DNA of 25,871 bases, from positions 1 through 25,871 of the forward strand of contig JAMOBE010000050.1 in NCBI GenBank assembly GCA_039908285.1, given 5' to 3'. Below are positions 1-7,962 of this stretch, piece by piece. The DNA comes from JAMOBE01 sp039908285. Its GTDB lineage: Bacteria > Pseudomonadota > Alphaproteobacteria > Rhodospirillales > Rhodospirillaceae. Each line of letters starts with the position of its first letter. Within the stretch, counting starts at the first letter, position 1. The position numbers were made by a program, and so were the translations under genes. A model generated the notes under the pieces. The model made no database searches and was not told the origin of the DNA. It saw nothing but the letters and a program-made list of their open reading frames with translations.

Positions 1-1
1 C

Positions 2-463
2 GACAGTCTGGCCGCCCTGCTGTTCCGACTGGAGCAGCACCACGAGCCGGATGAATTGGCCAACCTGATCGATGAAGTGGTGGGCTGGTTCAGGCGACAC
101 CCGGGCTACGAGGAATTGAAGAGCCTGTTTACCGAACTGGTGCGGCAGGCGATCGAGGGGTTCGGAACATCGGTCACTATTCCCGACGACTTGATGGAGA
201 TGAAGACGATGCTGGCGAGTCAGGGAGAAGTCTGGAAGCAACGGTGGTTGGCAGAGGGCAAGGCCGAGGGCAAGGCCGAGGGCAAGGCCGAGGGCAAGGC
301 CGAGATCGTGCTCCGCCTGCTCCGTCGGAAGCATGGAGCGCTGTCACCTGAAATAGAGGCGCGCGTTCGGGCAGCCCGTGGCGATCAGTTGGATGAGTGG
401 AGTGAGCGCTTGTTGGATGCCCGCACGTTGGAGGACGTGTTCGATGAGCCCACGACGCATTGA
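2..463 (+). CDS. Rpn-family/DUF4351 protein, C-terminal part (5' end outside window)
   Basis: The frame is open from the first bases of the window, so the true start lies upstream; a TTG at 56 is only an internal codon. The visible ~153 residues include a run of four GKAE units, then a C-terminal module (LLRRKHGALSPEIEARVRAA, ending in a W-x-ERLLDARTLEDVF-like segment) typical of DUF4351, which caps many Rpn-like PD-(D/E)XK proteins (recombination-promoting nuclease/putative transposase family). The nuclease core would lie in the missing N-terminal part, so no catalytic residue can be checked. The GKAE linker is encoded by a perfect 12-bp tandem repeat. Such genes are often multicopy and horizontally spread. 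The assignment rests on the tail and linker alone. It converges on metW. Confidence 0.7.
   Translation, partial: DSLAALLFRLEQHHEPDELANLIDEVVGWFRRHPGYEELKSLFTELVRQAIEGFGTSVTIPDDLMEMKTMLASQGEVWKQRWLAEGKAEGKAEGKAEGKAEIVLRLLRRKHGALSPEIEARVRAARGDQLDEWSERLLDARTLEDVFDEPTTH
257..304 (+). repeat. 12-bp tandem repeat, four perfect copies
   Basis: Unit GGCAAGGCCGAG repeated four times without mismatch, in frame inside the Rpn/DUF4351 gene and encoding GKAE x4. Copy-number change would alter linker length without shifting the frame. Confidence 0.95.
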
Positions 464-558
464 CGGTGCGGCGGCGGAGACGTACCGGGCACAAGCGGTT
501 CGACGGCTCCTGATCCCGAAGGTCGGTGGGGAGGCGAACGGCCACTCGGGAAAGCGTA

Positions 559-1185
559 TCAGTCCCGACTGAGTCGGTACACCGCCTGTCCCCCCAGCAG
601 ATTGGCCAGGTGACCGGTGGGGCTGAAGCTCTGGATACGGCCGGCGGCGTCGAGGGTCAGGCCCTGCTCGATGCGGATGCCGAGATCTCCGCACAGGGTG
701 ACGAAGTCGCGTACCGTGCAGACGTGGATGTTGGGGGTGTCCCACCACTGGTGCGGCAGGGCCGCCGTCACCGGCATCCGGCCCTCCACCAGAAGGTGCC
801 AGCGCGCCCGCCAGTGGCCGAAATTGGGAAACGAAACGACGGCATGGCGGCCAATGCGCAGCAACTGCTCCAGCACCCCCCGCGGGTTGCGGGTGGCCTG
901 CAGGGTCTGGCTCAGCACCACGTAGTCGAAGGCGCCGCCCGGATAGTCCTTGAGATCGGTGTCGGCGTCGCCCTGGATCACCGACAGGCCGTGACTGACC
1001 GCCGTGCGCACGCCGCTCATGGACAGCTCGATTCCCCGGCCGTCCACCTTCTTGAACCGCCCGAGATACTCGAGCAGCGTTCCGTCGCCGCATCCCACGT
1101 CCAGCACCCGCGATCCCGGGGCGATCATGTCGGCGATCAACCGCAGGTCGATACGAATCGCGTTGCTCTGATCGGTGGCGTTCAT
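559..1185 (-). CDS. metW: MetW, methionine biosynthesis methyltransferase-fold protein
   Basis: 208 residues, a normal MetW length. The SAM-binding motif I is clear (VLDVGCGDGTLL, residues ~27-38), and the family-typical SFPNFGHWRAR segment and WWDTPNIH segment follow. MetW is known to work with MetX in homoserine acylation in many alpha- and betaproteobacteria; a methyl-transfer substrate is not established for the family. The ATG overlaps the metX stop as ATGA (1182-1185), so the two are translationally coupled and transcribed as metX-metW. No intrinsic terminator is evident in the 95-nt convergent gap to the upstream Rpn-like gene. Confidence 0.95.
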   Translation of the reverse strand: MNATDQSNAIRIDLRLIADMIAPGSRVLDVGCGDGTLLEYLGRFKKVDGRGIELSMSGVRTAVSHGLSVIQGDADTDLKDYPGGAFDYVVLSQTLQATRNPRGVLEQLLRIGRHAVVSFPNFGHWRARWHLLVEGRMPVTAALPHQWWDTPNIHVCTVRDFVTLCGDLGIRIEQGLTLDAAGRIQSFSPTGHLANLLGGQAVYRLSRD

Positions 1186-2372
1186 GCCTGGGTGTCCGCG
1201 CGGCGGGGCAGGCCGTGGTGCTCGGCGGCGCCATCGAGGAAGCCGGTGACCGTGGTATGGAACTCGGGCTCATCCAGGAGGAAGGCGTCGTGGCCCTTGT
1301 CGGTCTCCACCTCGACGAAGCTGACGTTGGCCGCCACGGCGTTGAGGGCATGCACCACCGCCCGGTTCTCGGAGGTGGGGAACAGCCAGTCGGAGGTGAA
1401 CGACACGACGCAGAATCGGGTCCTGGTGCCCTGGAACGCCTTGGCCAGCGAGCCGTCGTGCTCGGCGGTCAGGTCGAAATAGTCCATCGCCCGGGTGATG
1501 TAGAGGTACGAATTGGCGTCGAAGCGATCGACGAAGGTGGACCCCTGGTGACGCAGATAGCTCTCCACCTGGAAATCGGCGTCGAAGCCATAGGCGACCC
1601 GCGAGCGGTTGTGCAGGGTGCGGCCGAACTTCCTGTGCAGGGCCGTCTCCGACATGTAGGTGATGTGCGCCGACATGCGGGCGACGGCCAGGCCGCGGTG
1701 GGGGTGGCGACCCTGGGCCAGGTAGTCGCCGCCGCACCAGTCGGGATCGGCCATGATCGCCTGCCGGCCCACCTCGTGAAAGGCGATGTTCTGGGCCGAG
1801 TGGCGGTAGGAGCAGGCGATGGGCACCGCGGCGAACACCCGCTCGGGGTAGGAGCTGGCCCACTCCAGCACCTGCATGCCGCCCATGGACCCGCCCACCA
1901 CGCAGAACAGCTGCTCGATGCCGAGATGGTCGCACAGCATGGCCTGGGCCCGGACCATGTCGCCGATGGTGATGACCGGGAACCCCAGTCCCCATGGCTT
2001 GCCCGTCGCCGGATTGGTCTCCTTCGGCCCGGTGCTGCCCATGCAGCCGCCCAGCACGTTGGAGCAGATGAGGAAATAGCGGTTGGTGTCCAGCACCCTC
2101 CCCGGCCCCACCAGCATCTCCCACCATCCGGGCTTGCCGGTGATGGGATGGGGATCGGCGACGAACTGATCGCCGGTGAGGGCGTGACAGATGAGAATCG
2201 CGTTGGATTTCCGCTCGTTCAGGGTGCCATAGGTCTGGTAGGCCACCGTGAACGGCCCGAGATCGACGCCGCAGTCCAGCCGGAGCGGGCGATCGCGCCC
2301 CAGCTCCACCCTGAACCCGGCCGGATCATGGACCTGATCCCCCGCGGCGGCGGGGGTCGCGGATGCACTCAT
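1182..2372 (-). CDS. metX: Homoserine O-acyltransferase MetX
   Basis: 396 residues from the ATG at 2372; the frame stays open to 2498 but that stretch has no family similarity and holds the promoter, so 2372 is chosen. Alpha/beta-hydrolase fold with the nucleophile elbow GGSMGG (Ser162), acid Asp328 in SDWLF and His361 in GHDAF, a complete catalytic triad. HALTGD near residue 64 and NVLGGCMGSTGP near 105-115 are family signatures. It acylates L-homoserine (usually from acetyl-CoA; some MetX proteins use succinyl-CoA, and I cannot decide which from sequence alone) at the entry to methionine synthesis in the cytosol. First gene of the metX-metW operon, with a good sigma-70 promoter directly upstream. 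Confidence 0.95.
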   Translation of the reverse strand: MSASATPAAAGDQVHDPAGFRVELGRDRPLRLDCGVDLGPFTVAYQTYGTLNERKSNAILICHALTGDQFVADPHPITGKPGWWEMLVGPGRVLDTNRYFLICSNVLGGCMGSTGPKETNPATGKPWGLGFPVITIGDMVRAQAMLCDHLGIEQLFCVVGGSMGGMQVLEWASSYPERVFAAVPIACSYRHSAQNIAFHEVGRQAIMADPDWCGGDYLAQGRHPHRGLAVARMSAHITYMSETALHRKFGRTLHNRSRVAYGFDADFQVESYLRHQGSTFVDRFDANSYLYITRAMDYFDLTAEHDGSLAKAFQGTRTRFCVVSFTSDWLFPTSENRAVVHALNAVAANVSFVEVETDKGHDAFLLDEPEFHTTVTGFLDGAAEHHGLPRRADTQA

Positions 2373-2400
2373 TCGGCAGCACCCCAAAATTTCCTGTGGA

Positions 2401-2429
2401 TAGCTAGGAGGGCGGGCGGAGCCTGTCAA
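2401..2429 (-). promoter_or_regulatory. Sigma-70-type promoter of metX-metW
   Basis: On the minus strand: TTGACA (2429-2424), 17-nt spacer, TAGCTA (2406-2401). The -35 is a perfect consensus. The predicted start near 2394 leaves only ~22 nt of leader, too short for a SAM riboswitch between start point and ATG. Confidence 0.65.
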
Positions 2430-2438
2430 TGTTTTGTT

Positions 2439-2467
2439 TTGATTTTCCGGCCGTCCGGGACTAGTAG
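2439..2467 (+). promoter_or_regulatory. Candidate promoter of the chorismate mutase-hisC-tyrA operon
   Basis: TTGATT (2439-2444), 17-nt spacer, TAGTAG (2462-2467), about 30 nt before the ATG at 2504. Its -35 lies 9 nt from the -35 of the divergent metX promoter, so the two are back to back. Confidence 0.4.
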
Positions 2468-2503
2468 TATCCCTCCCTCGAGCGGGCTCCAAGCACAACG
2501 GTC

Positions 2504-3367
2504 ATGATCACCGACGTTCCTCCGCTGCCCGACCTTCGCCGCGAAATCGACCGGATCGATGACGCTATCCACGATCTGCTGATGCAGCGGACCGAAGTGG
2601 TCGAAAAGATCGGTCACGCCAAGAAGGGAGGCGGCTATCTCGTACCGGGTCGCGAGGCGGAGGTGCTGCGGCGCCTGGTCAAGCGCCACAGCGGCCGGTT
2701 GTCCAGGGCGGTCATCGTCCGCATCTGGCGGGAGCTGTTCTCCGCCCTGGTTGCCGTCCAGGGGCCGTTCGCCGTCGCCGTCTACATGCCAAGGCGGGGA
2801 GAGGGCTATCTGGAGATCGCCCGCGACCAGTACGGCTCCTACACCAACACCATCAGCTTCACCTCCGCAGCCCAGGTGATTCGCGCCGTCACCGACGGGG
2901 TGGCCACCGTCGGCATCCTGCCGCTGCCCCAGGACGACGCGGCCTCGCCGTGGTGGCACACCATTATCGGCGACGCGCCGAGCACGCCGCGTATCATCGC
3001 CCGCCTGCCCTTCACCGGTCCGGGTCCCGGCCGCGGCGACGGGCGGGAGGCGCTGGCCGTGGCCCGCCCGCCGAGCGAGATATCGGAGAACGATCGCACC
3101 CTGGTGGTGTTCGAGACGGCGAGCGGCATCAGCCGGGCGTCGTTGTTTCGCCAGCTTTCCGGGGCGGACCTCGGCGAATGCGCCCACCTTGGGCAGCGCG
3201 AGCTGGGCGACGAGGCCTGGCTGCACATCCTCGAGGTCAACGGCCATGTGACCAGCGACGACCAGCGACTACGACATCTGGTCGAGATGGACGGCGCGCT
3301 GGTCCGGCGCGTCTCGGTCATCGGTGGCTATCTCATGCCATTCGCGGCCGCCGACCTCGCCCTCTGA
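2504..3367 (+). CDS. Chorismate mutase (AroQ type) with degenerate prephenate-dehydratase-like/ACT-like tail
   Basis: 287 residues. Residues ~7-90 are an AroQ-fold chorismate mutase: LRREIDRID, QRTEVVEKIGHAKK and GREAEVL place R12, R29, K40 and the R50/E53 region where the active-site residues of the E. coli P-protein domain fall. It converts chorismate to prephenate. The remaining ~195 residues look like a worn P-protein C-terminus: RDQYGSYTNTISF resembles the dehydratase GxxGSYS segment, and the stretch to GILPLPQDD resembles GVVPIENS, but the catalytic TRF motif is not found. A later part (RTLVVFETASGISRASLF) resembles an ACT domain start. So mutase activity is well supported, dehydratase activity is not, and the tail may be regulatory. 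No clear Shine-Dalgarno precedes the ATG. It heads the operon with hisC and tyrA. Confidence 0.85.
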   Translation: MITDVPPLPDLRREIDRIDDAIHDLLMQRTEVVEKIGHAKKGGGYLVPGREAEVLRRLVKRHSGRLSRAVIVRIWRELFSALVAVQGPFAVAVYMPRRGEGYLEIARDQYGSYTNTISFTSAAQVIRAVTDGVATVGILPLPQDDAASPWWHTIIGDAPSTPRIIARLPFTGPGPGRGDGREALAVARPPSEISENDRTLVVFETASGISRASLFRQLSGADLGECAHLGQRELGDEAWLHILEVNGHVTSDDQRLRHLVEMDGALVRRVSVIGGYLMPFAAADLAL

Positions 3368-3405
3368 TCCCCGTGTCGACGACATCGACAGACATCGATG
3401 GAACC

Positions 3406-4497
3406 ATGAGCCCGCCACAGCCCCGTCCAGGACTATTGACGATCGCCCCCTATGTCGGCGGCGAGTCGTCCATCCCCGGCCTGACCCGGGTGGTCAAGCT
3501 GTCCTCCAACGAAAGCCCCTTCGGCCCGAGCCCCCGCGCCATCGAGGCCTGCCGTCGCGCCGCCCAGAATCTGCACCGCTATCCTGACGGGTCGAGTCGT
3601 CTGCTGCGGGAGGCCATTGGCCGCCGCCATGGCCTCGACCCGGCGCGACTCGTCTGCGGGTCGGGCTCGGACGAGCTTCTCGGCCTCCTGTGCCACGCCT
3701 ATGCGGGAAGTGGGGACGAGGTGATCCACACCGGACACGGCTTCCTCATGTACGGGATCTTCACCCGCTCGGCGGGGGCGATCGAGGTGGTGGCGCCCGA
3801 GACCGATCTTCGCGTCGACGTGGACGCCATCCTGGCGGCGGTCACGCCGCGCACGCGGGTGGTGTTCCTCGCCAACCCCGGCAATCCCACCGGGACCTGT
3901 CTCCCAGCCGCCGAGGTGCGTCGACTTCGCGGTGGATTGCCGGAGTCGGTGCTGCTGGTGATCGACGCCGCCTATGCCGAGTACGTCACCCGCGCCGACT
4001 ATTCTCCCGGAGTCGACCTGGTGGACGCCGGGGCCAACACGGTGATGACCCGGACGTTCTCGAAGATCTATGGGCTGGGAGGCCTGCGTCTGGGCTGGGC
4101 CTACTGTCCGCCGGCGGTGGCCGACGTGCTGAACCGGGCGCGCTCGCCCTTCAACGTCAACGCCGTGGCGCAGGCGGCCGGGACCGCCGCCATCGAGGAC
4201 GTGGCGTTCATGGAGAGGGCACAGGCCCACAACAGCCGCTGGCTGCCGCTGCTGAGCGCCCGTCTCACGGCGGCGGGGCTTGGCGTCACCGACAGCGTCG
4301 CCAATTTCGTCCTGGCCCGCTTTCCCACCGATGATCCGGCGCGCGGGGCTGACGCCGCCGACCGGCTGCTGCAGTCGCGGGGCCTGATCGTGCGGCGGGT
4401 GGCGAGCTATGGCCTGCCCGACGCCTTGCGCATCACCATCGGCCTGGACGAGGACATGACCGCCGTGGCCGACGCCCTGACGGAGTTCATGGCATGA
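3406..4497 (+). CDS. hisC: HisC-type aminotransferase (histidinol-phosphate/aromatic aminotransferase)
   Basis: 363 residues from the ATG at 3406; a GTG at 3373 in the same frame would add 11 residues but the family start pattern (short lead, then IAPYVGGES) favours 3406. Class I/II PLP aminotransferase: SSNESPFGPSP near 33-42, ANPGNPTGT at 156-164, Asp187 in VIDAAY for the pyridine nitrogen, and Lys220 in TFSKIYGLGGLRLGW as the PLP Schiff-base lysine. Family activity is L-histidinol phosphate with 2-oxoglutarate; HisC-type enzymes also transaminate aromatic keto acids or prephenate. Lying between chorismate mutase and tyrA, with ATGA overlap to tyrA, it most likely serves Tyr/Phe synthesis here; that role is inference from position. 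Confidence 0.9.
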   Translation: MSPPQPRPGLLTIAPYVGGESSIPGLTRVVKLSSNESPFGPSPRAIEACRRAAQNLHRYPDGSSRLLREAIGRRHGLDPARLVCGSGSDELLGLLCHAYAGSGDEVIHTGHGFLMYGIFTRSAGAIEVVAPETDLRVDVDAILAAVTPRTRVVFLANPGNPTGTCLPAAEVRRLRGGLPESVLLVIDAAYAEYVTRADYSPGVDLVDAGANTVMTRTFSKIYGLGGLRLGWAYCPPAVADVLNRARSPFNVNAVAQAAGTAAIEDVAFMERAQAHNSRWLPLLSARLTAAGLGVTDSVANFVLARFPTDDPARGADAADRLLQSRGLIVRRVASYGLPDALRITIGLDEDMTAVADALTEFMA

Positions 4498-5381
4498 CCG
4501 CCCCCCTGTTCGAGCGCATCGCCTACATCGGCATCGGGCTGATCGGCTCGTCCCTGGCGCGGGTGGTGCGGCGTGACGGCCTGGCCCGCTCCTCGATCGC
4601 CTGCGCCCGCAGCCGGGAGACCCGCGAGGCGGTGGAGCGGCTCGGGCTTGCCGACGCCACCACCGCCGACATCGGCGAGGCGGTGGCCGGGGCGGACCTG
4701 GTGATGCTGTGCACGCCGGTCGGCGCCTATGCCGCCGTCACCCGGGCCATGGCGCCACACCTCAGGGCGGGAGCCATCGTCTCCGACGTCGGCTCGGTCA
4801 AGGAGACGGTGATCCGCGACGTCGCTCCGCTGCTGCCGCCGGGGGTGCACCTGGTGCCGGGGCACCCGGTGGCCGGCACCGAGCACTCCGGCCCCGAGGC
4901 GGGCTTCGCCGAGCTGTTCCAGGGCCGCTGGTGCATCCTGACCCCGACCACCGACACCGACCCGGCGGCCGTCGACACGGTGACCAGGCTGTGGCAGCAG
5001 GCCGGGATGATGGTGGATGTCATGGATGCCCACCACCACGACCGGGTGCTGGCCATCACCTCGCACCTGCCGCACCTGATCGCCTACACCATCGTCGGCA
5101 CCGCGACCGACCTGGAGGAGCACCTGCGCCAGGAGGTGATCAAGTACTCGGCCAGCGGGTTTCGCGACTTCACCCGCATCGCCGCTTCCGATCCGGTGAT
5201 GTGGCGGGACATCTTCCTCAGCAACAAGGAGGCGGTGCTGGAGATCCTGCAACGCTTCTCCGAGGACCTGACCGCCCTGCAGCGGGCCATCCGCTGGGGC
5301 GAGGGCGAAAAGCTCGAGGCCCTGTTCACCCGCACCCGCGCCATCCGCCGCAGCATCATCAACGCCCGCCAGGACCAGTGA
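4494..5381 (+). CDS. tyrA: Prephenate/arogenate dehydrogenase TyrA
   Basis: 295 residues. N-terminal Rossmann fold with GxGxxG (G13, G15, G18 in YIGIGLIGSSLAR), then DVGSVKE near 100 and the highly conserved GHPVAGTEHSGP segment near 122-133, all hallmarks of TyrA. The helical C-terminal half (HLPHLIAYTIVG, SGFRDFTRIAASDPVMWRDI) forms the dimerisation domain. It oxidatively decarboxylates prephenate (to 4-hydroxyphenylpyruvate) or arogenate (to tyrosine) with NAD(P)+; substrate choice is not decided by what I can see. No C-terminal ACT domain follows, so feedback control may differ from fused forms. The ATG overlaps the hisC stop. It ends 12 nt from the convergent HPt gene, with no room for a separate terminator. 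Confidence 0.95.
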   Translation: MTAPLFERIAYIGIGLIGSSLARVVRRDGLARSSIACARSRETREAVERLGLADATTADIGEAVAGADLVMLCTPVGAYAAVTRAMAPHLRAGAIVSDVGSVKETVIRDVAPLLPPGVHLVPGHPVAGTEHSGPEAGFAELFQGRWCILTPTTDTDPAAVDTVTRLWQQAGMMVDVMDAHHHDRVLAITSHLPHLIAYTIVGTATDLEEHLRQEVIKYSASGFRDFTRIAASDPVMWRDIFLSNKEAVLEILQRFSEDLTALQRAIRWGEGEKLEALFTRTRAIRRSIINARQDQ

Positions 5382-5393
5382 TGGCCGCCCCCC

Positions 5394-5879
5394 TCAGCGG
5401 GCGGCGACCTTGCTGATCACGGCCTCAAGGCCCTTGACCAGGCTGGCGCCGGCCGCCCCGCCATCGCCTTCCATGCGCTGGGAGATGACCAGGCGCAGGG
5501 CGTGGATGTGCAGCTTGACCACCTCCAGCACGTCGTCACGGGTGGCATCGTACTTTTCAATGGTGCGGCAGAGCTGGTTGGCGATGATCGTCATGAGGTG
5601 ATAGCCGAAGCTGCCGCCCTGGCCCTTCACGTCGTGGGCGATGCGGAACACCTCGTCCAGGTGGCGCTTGCGGTTGTCGGGCTCGGCCCGCGCCTTCTCG
5701 TAGGCGGCCTGGAGATTGGTCAGGTCATCCTCGACCCACTGCAGGTAGTTGCCCTGGAGGTTGGCGATCACCTGCTCCGCCCGGGCCAGCGCGGCCATGT
5801 CGACCCCGCTGTCGTTGTAGGTGACCTTGCTCTTGATCCGGTTGGGCGGAACGATGAACTCGGCGTCCTTCTCGGCCAC
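5394..5879 (-). CDS. Orphan HPt (histidine phosphotransfer) domain protein
   Basis: 161 residues from a GTG at 5879, preceded by a good Shine-Dalgarno (GAGAGGAG, ~6 nt spacing). The helix FRIAHDVKGQGGSFGYHL carries the HPt signature HxxKGxxxxxG; His82 is the expected phospho-acceptor. About 30 N-terminal residues precede the helical bundle (residues ~30-125). HPt proteins relay phosphate between hybrid kinases and response regulators in the cytosol. No histidine kinase or intact receiver lies in this window, so the partners are unknown. It lies 121 nt downstream of murA on the same strand, with a possible own promoter in that gap. Confidence 0.85.
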   Translation of the reverse strand: MAEKDAEFIVPPNRIKSKVTYNDSGVDMAALARAEQVIANLQGNYLQWVEDDLTNLQAAYEKARAEPDNRKRHLDEVFRIAHDVKGQGGSFGYHLMTIIANQLCRTIEKYDATRDDVLEVVKLHIHALRLVISQRMEGDGGAAGASLVKGLEAVISKVAAR

Positions 5880-5947
5880 GGTGGACTCCTCTCCCCAAGT
5901 GCGCGATCACGAACCCTGCGGCCCCGTCGATACCTGCGCGGTCCCCG

Positions 5948-5953
5948 AGTATA
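5948..5953 (-). promoter_or_regulatory. Possible -10 element for the HPt gene
   Basis: TATACT on the minus strand within the murA-HPt gap, ~70 nt before the GTG. The matching -35 region (TGATGA, 18 nt away) is poor, so this is tentative. Confidence 0.25.
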
Positions 5954-6000
5954 TCACGCCTGTCGCCCGCGTCATCAGCGGCATGTGAATAATGCCGGTC

Positions 6001-7290
<1,290 letters not shown>

Positions 7291-7323
7291 GAGTGACGTC
7301 CTCGAGCCTGGTTGGGCGGATGG

Positions 7324-7878
7324 TTACAGGCGTGGCAGGGTCACGCCCAGCTGGCCCTGGTACTTTCCGGATCGGTCGCCGTAGGAGACCTCGCACTCCG
7401 AGTCGGCCTTGAGGAAGATGAACTGGCACGCCCCCTCGTTGGCGTAGATCCGGGCCGGCAGCGGCGTGGTGTTGGAGAACTCCAGCGTCACGTGGCCTTC
7501 CCACTCGGGTTCGAGGGGGGTCACGTTGACGATGATGCCGCACCGCGCATAGGTGGACTTGCCGAGACAGATCACCAGCACATTGCGGGGAATGCGGAAA
7601 CGCTCGACGGTCCGCGCCAGCACGAAGCTGTTGGGCGGCACCACGCAGACATCGGTCTCGCGATCGACGAAGCTCTGATCCGAAAACTGCTTCGGGTCCA
7701 CCACCGCCGAATTGACGTTGGTGAAGATCTTGAACTCCCGGGACACGCGGGCGTCGTAGCCATAGGACGACAGACCATAGGAGATCACCCCGTCCCGCTG
7801 CAGTTTTTCCTGGAACGGGTCGATCATGCCCGTCTTCAGGGCCATTTCACGAATCCAGGTATCGGGCATCACGGACAT
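7324..7878 (-). CDS. dcd: dCTP deaminase
   Basis: 184 residues from the ATG at 7878 (MSVMPDTWIREMA); the open frame extends to 7938 but the family starts with this MxxMPDxWI pattern. GLSSYGYDARVS, GKSTYARCG (Ser108, Arg112) and TLEFSNTTPL with Glu133 correspond to the conserved active-site serine, arginine and glutamate base of the trimeric dCTP deaminase/dUTPase-fold family. It makes dUTP from dCTP for thymidylate synthesis. The C-terminal YQGQLGVTLPRL is the flexible lid typical of the family. It lies between pabB (85-nt gap) and murA (33-nt gap) on the same strand. Confidence 0.96.
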   Translation of the reverse strand: MSVMPDTWIREMALKTGMIDPFQEKLQRDGVISYGLSSYGYDARVSREFKIFTNVNSAVVDPKQFSDQSFVDRETDVCVVPPNSFVLARTVERFRIPRNVLVICLGKSTYARCGIIVNVTPLEPEWEGHVTLEFSNTTPLPARIYANEGACQFIFLKADSECEVSYGDRSGKYQGQLGVTLPRL

Positions 7879-7962
7879 GATCGGCGGCTTCCCGTTTTCG
7901 AGCGTCCGTCGTTGTACATGACCCGTGGGCCGGAACACAAGCCGCCCGAGTCGGTTGCGGCT

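Noticed and set aside
2373..2503. SAM riboswitch upstream of metX
   Set aside because: The likely start point leaves ~22 nt of leader and I find no SAM-II-like pseudoknot elements in the gap.
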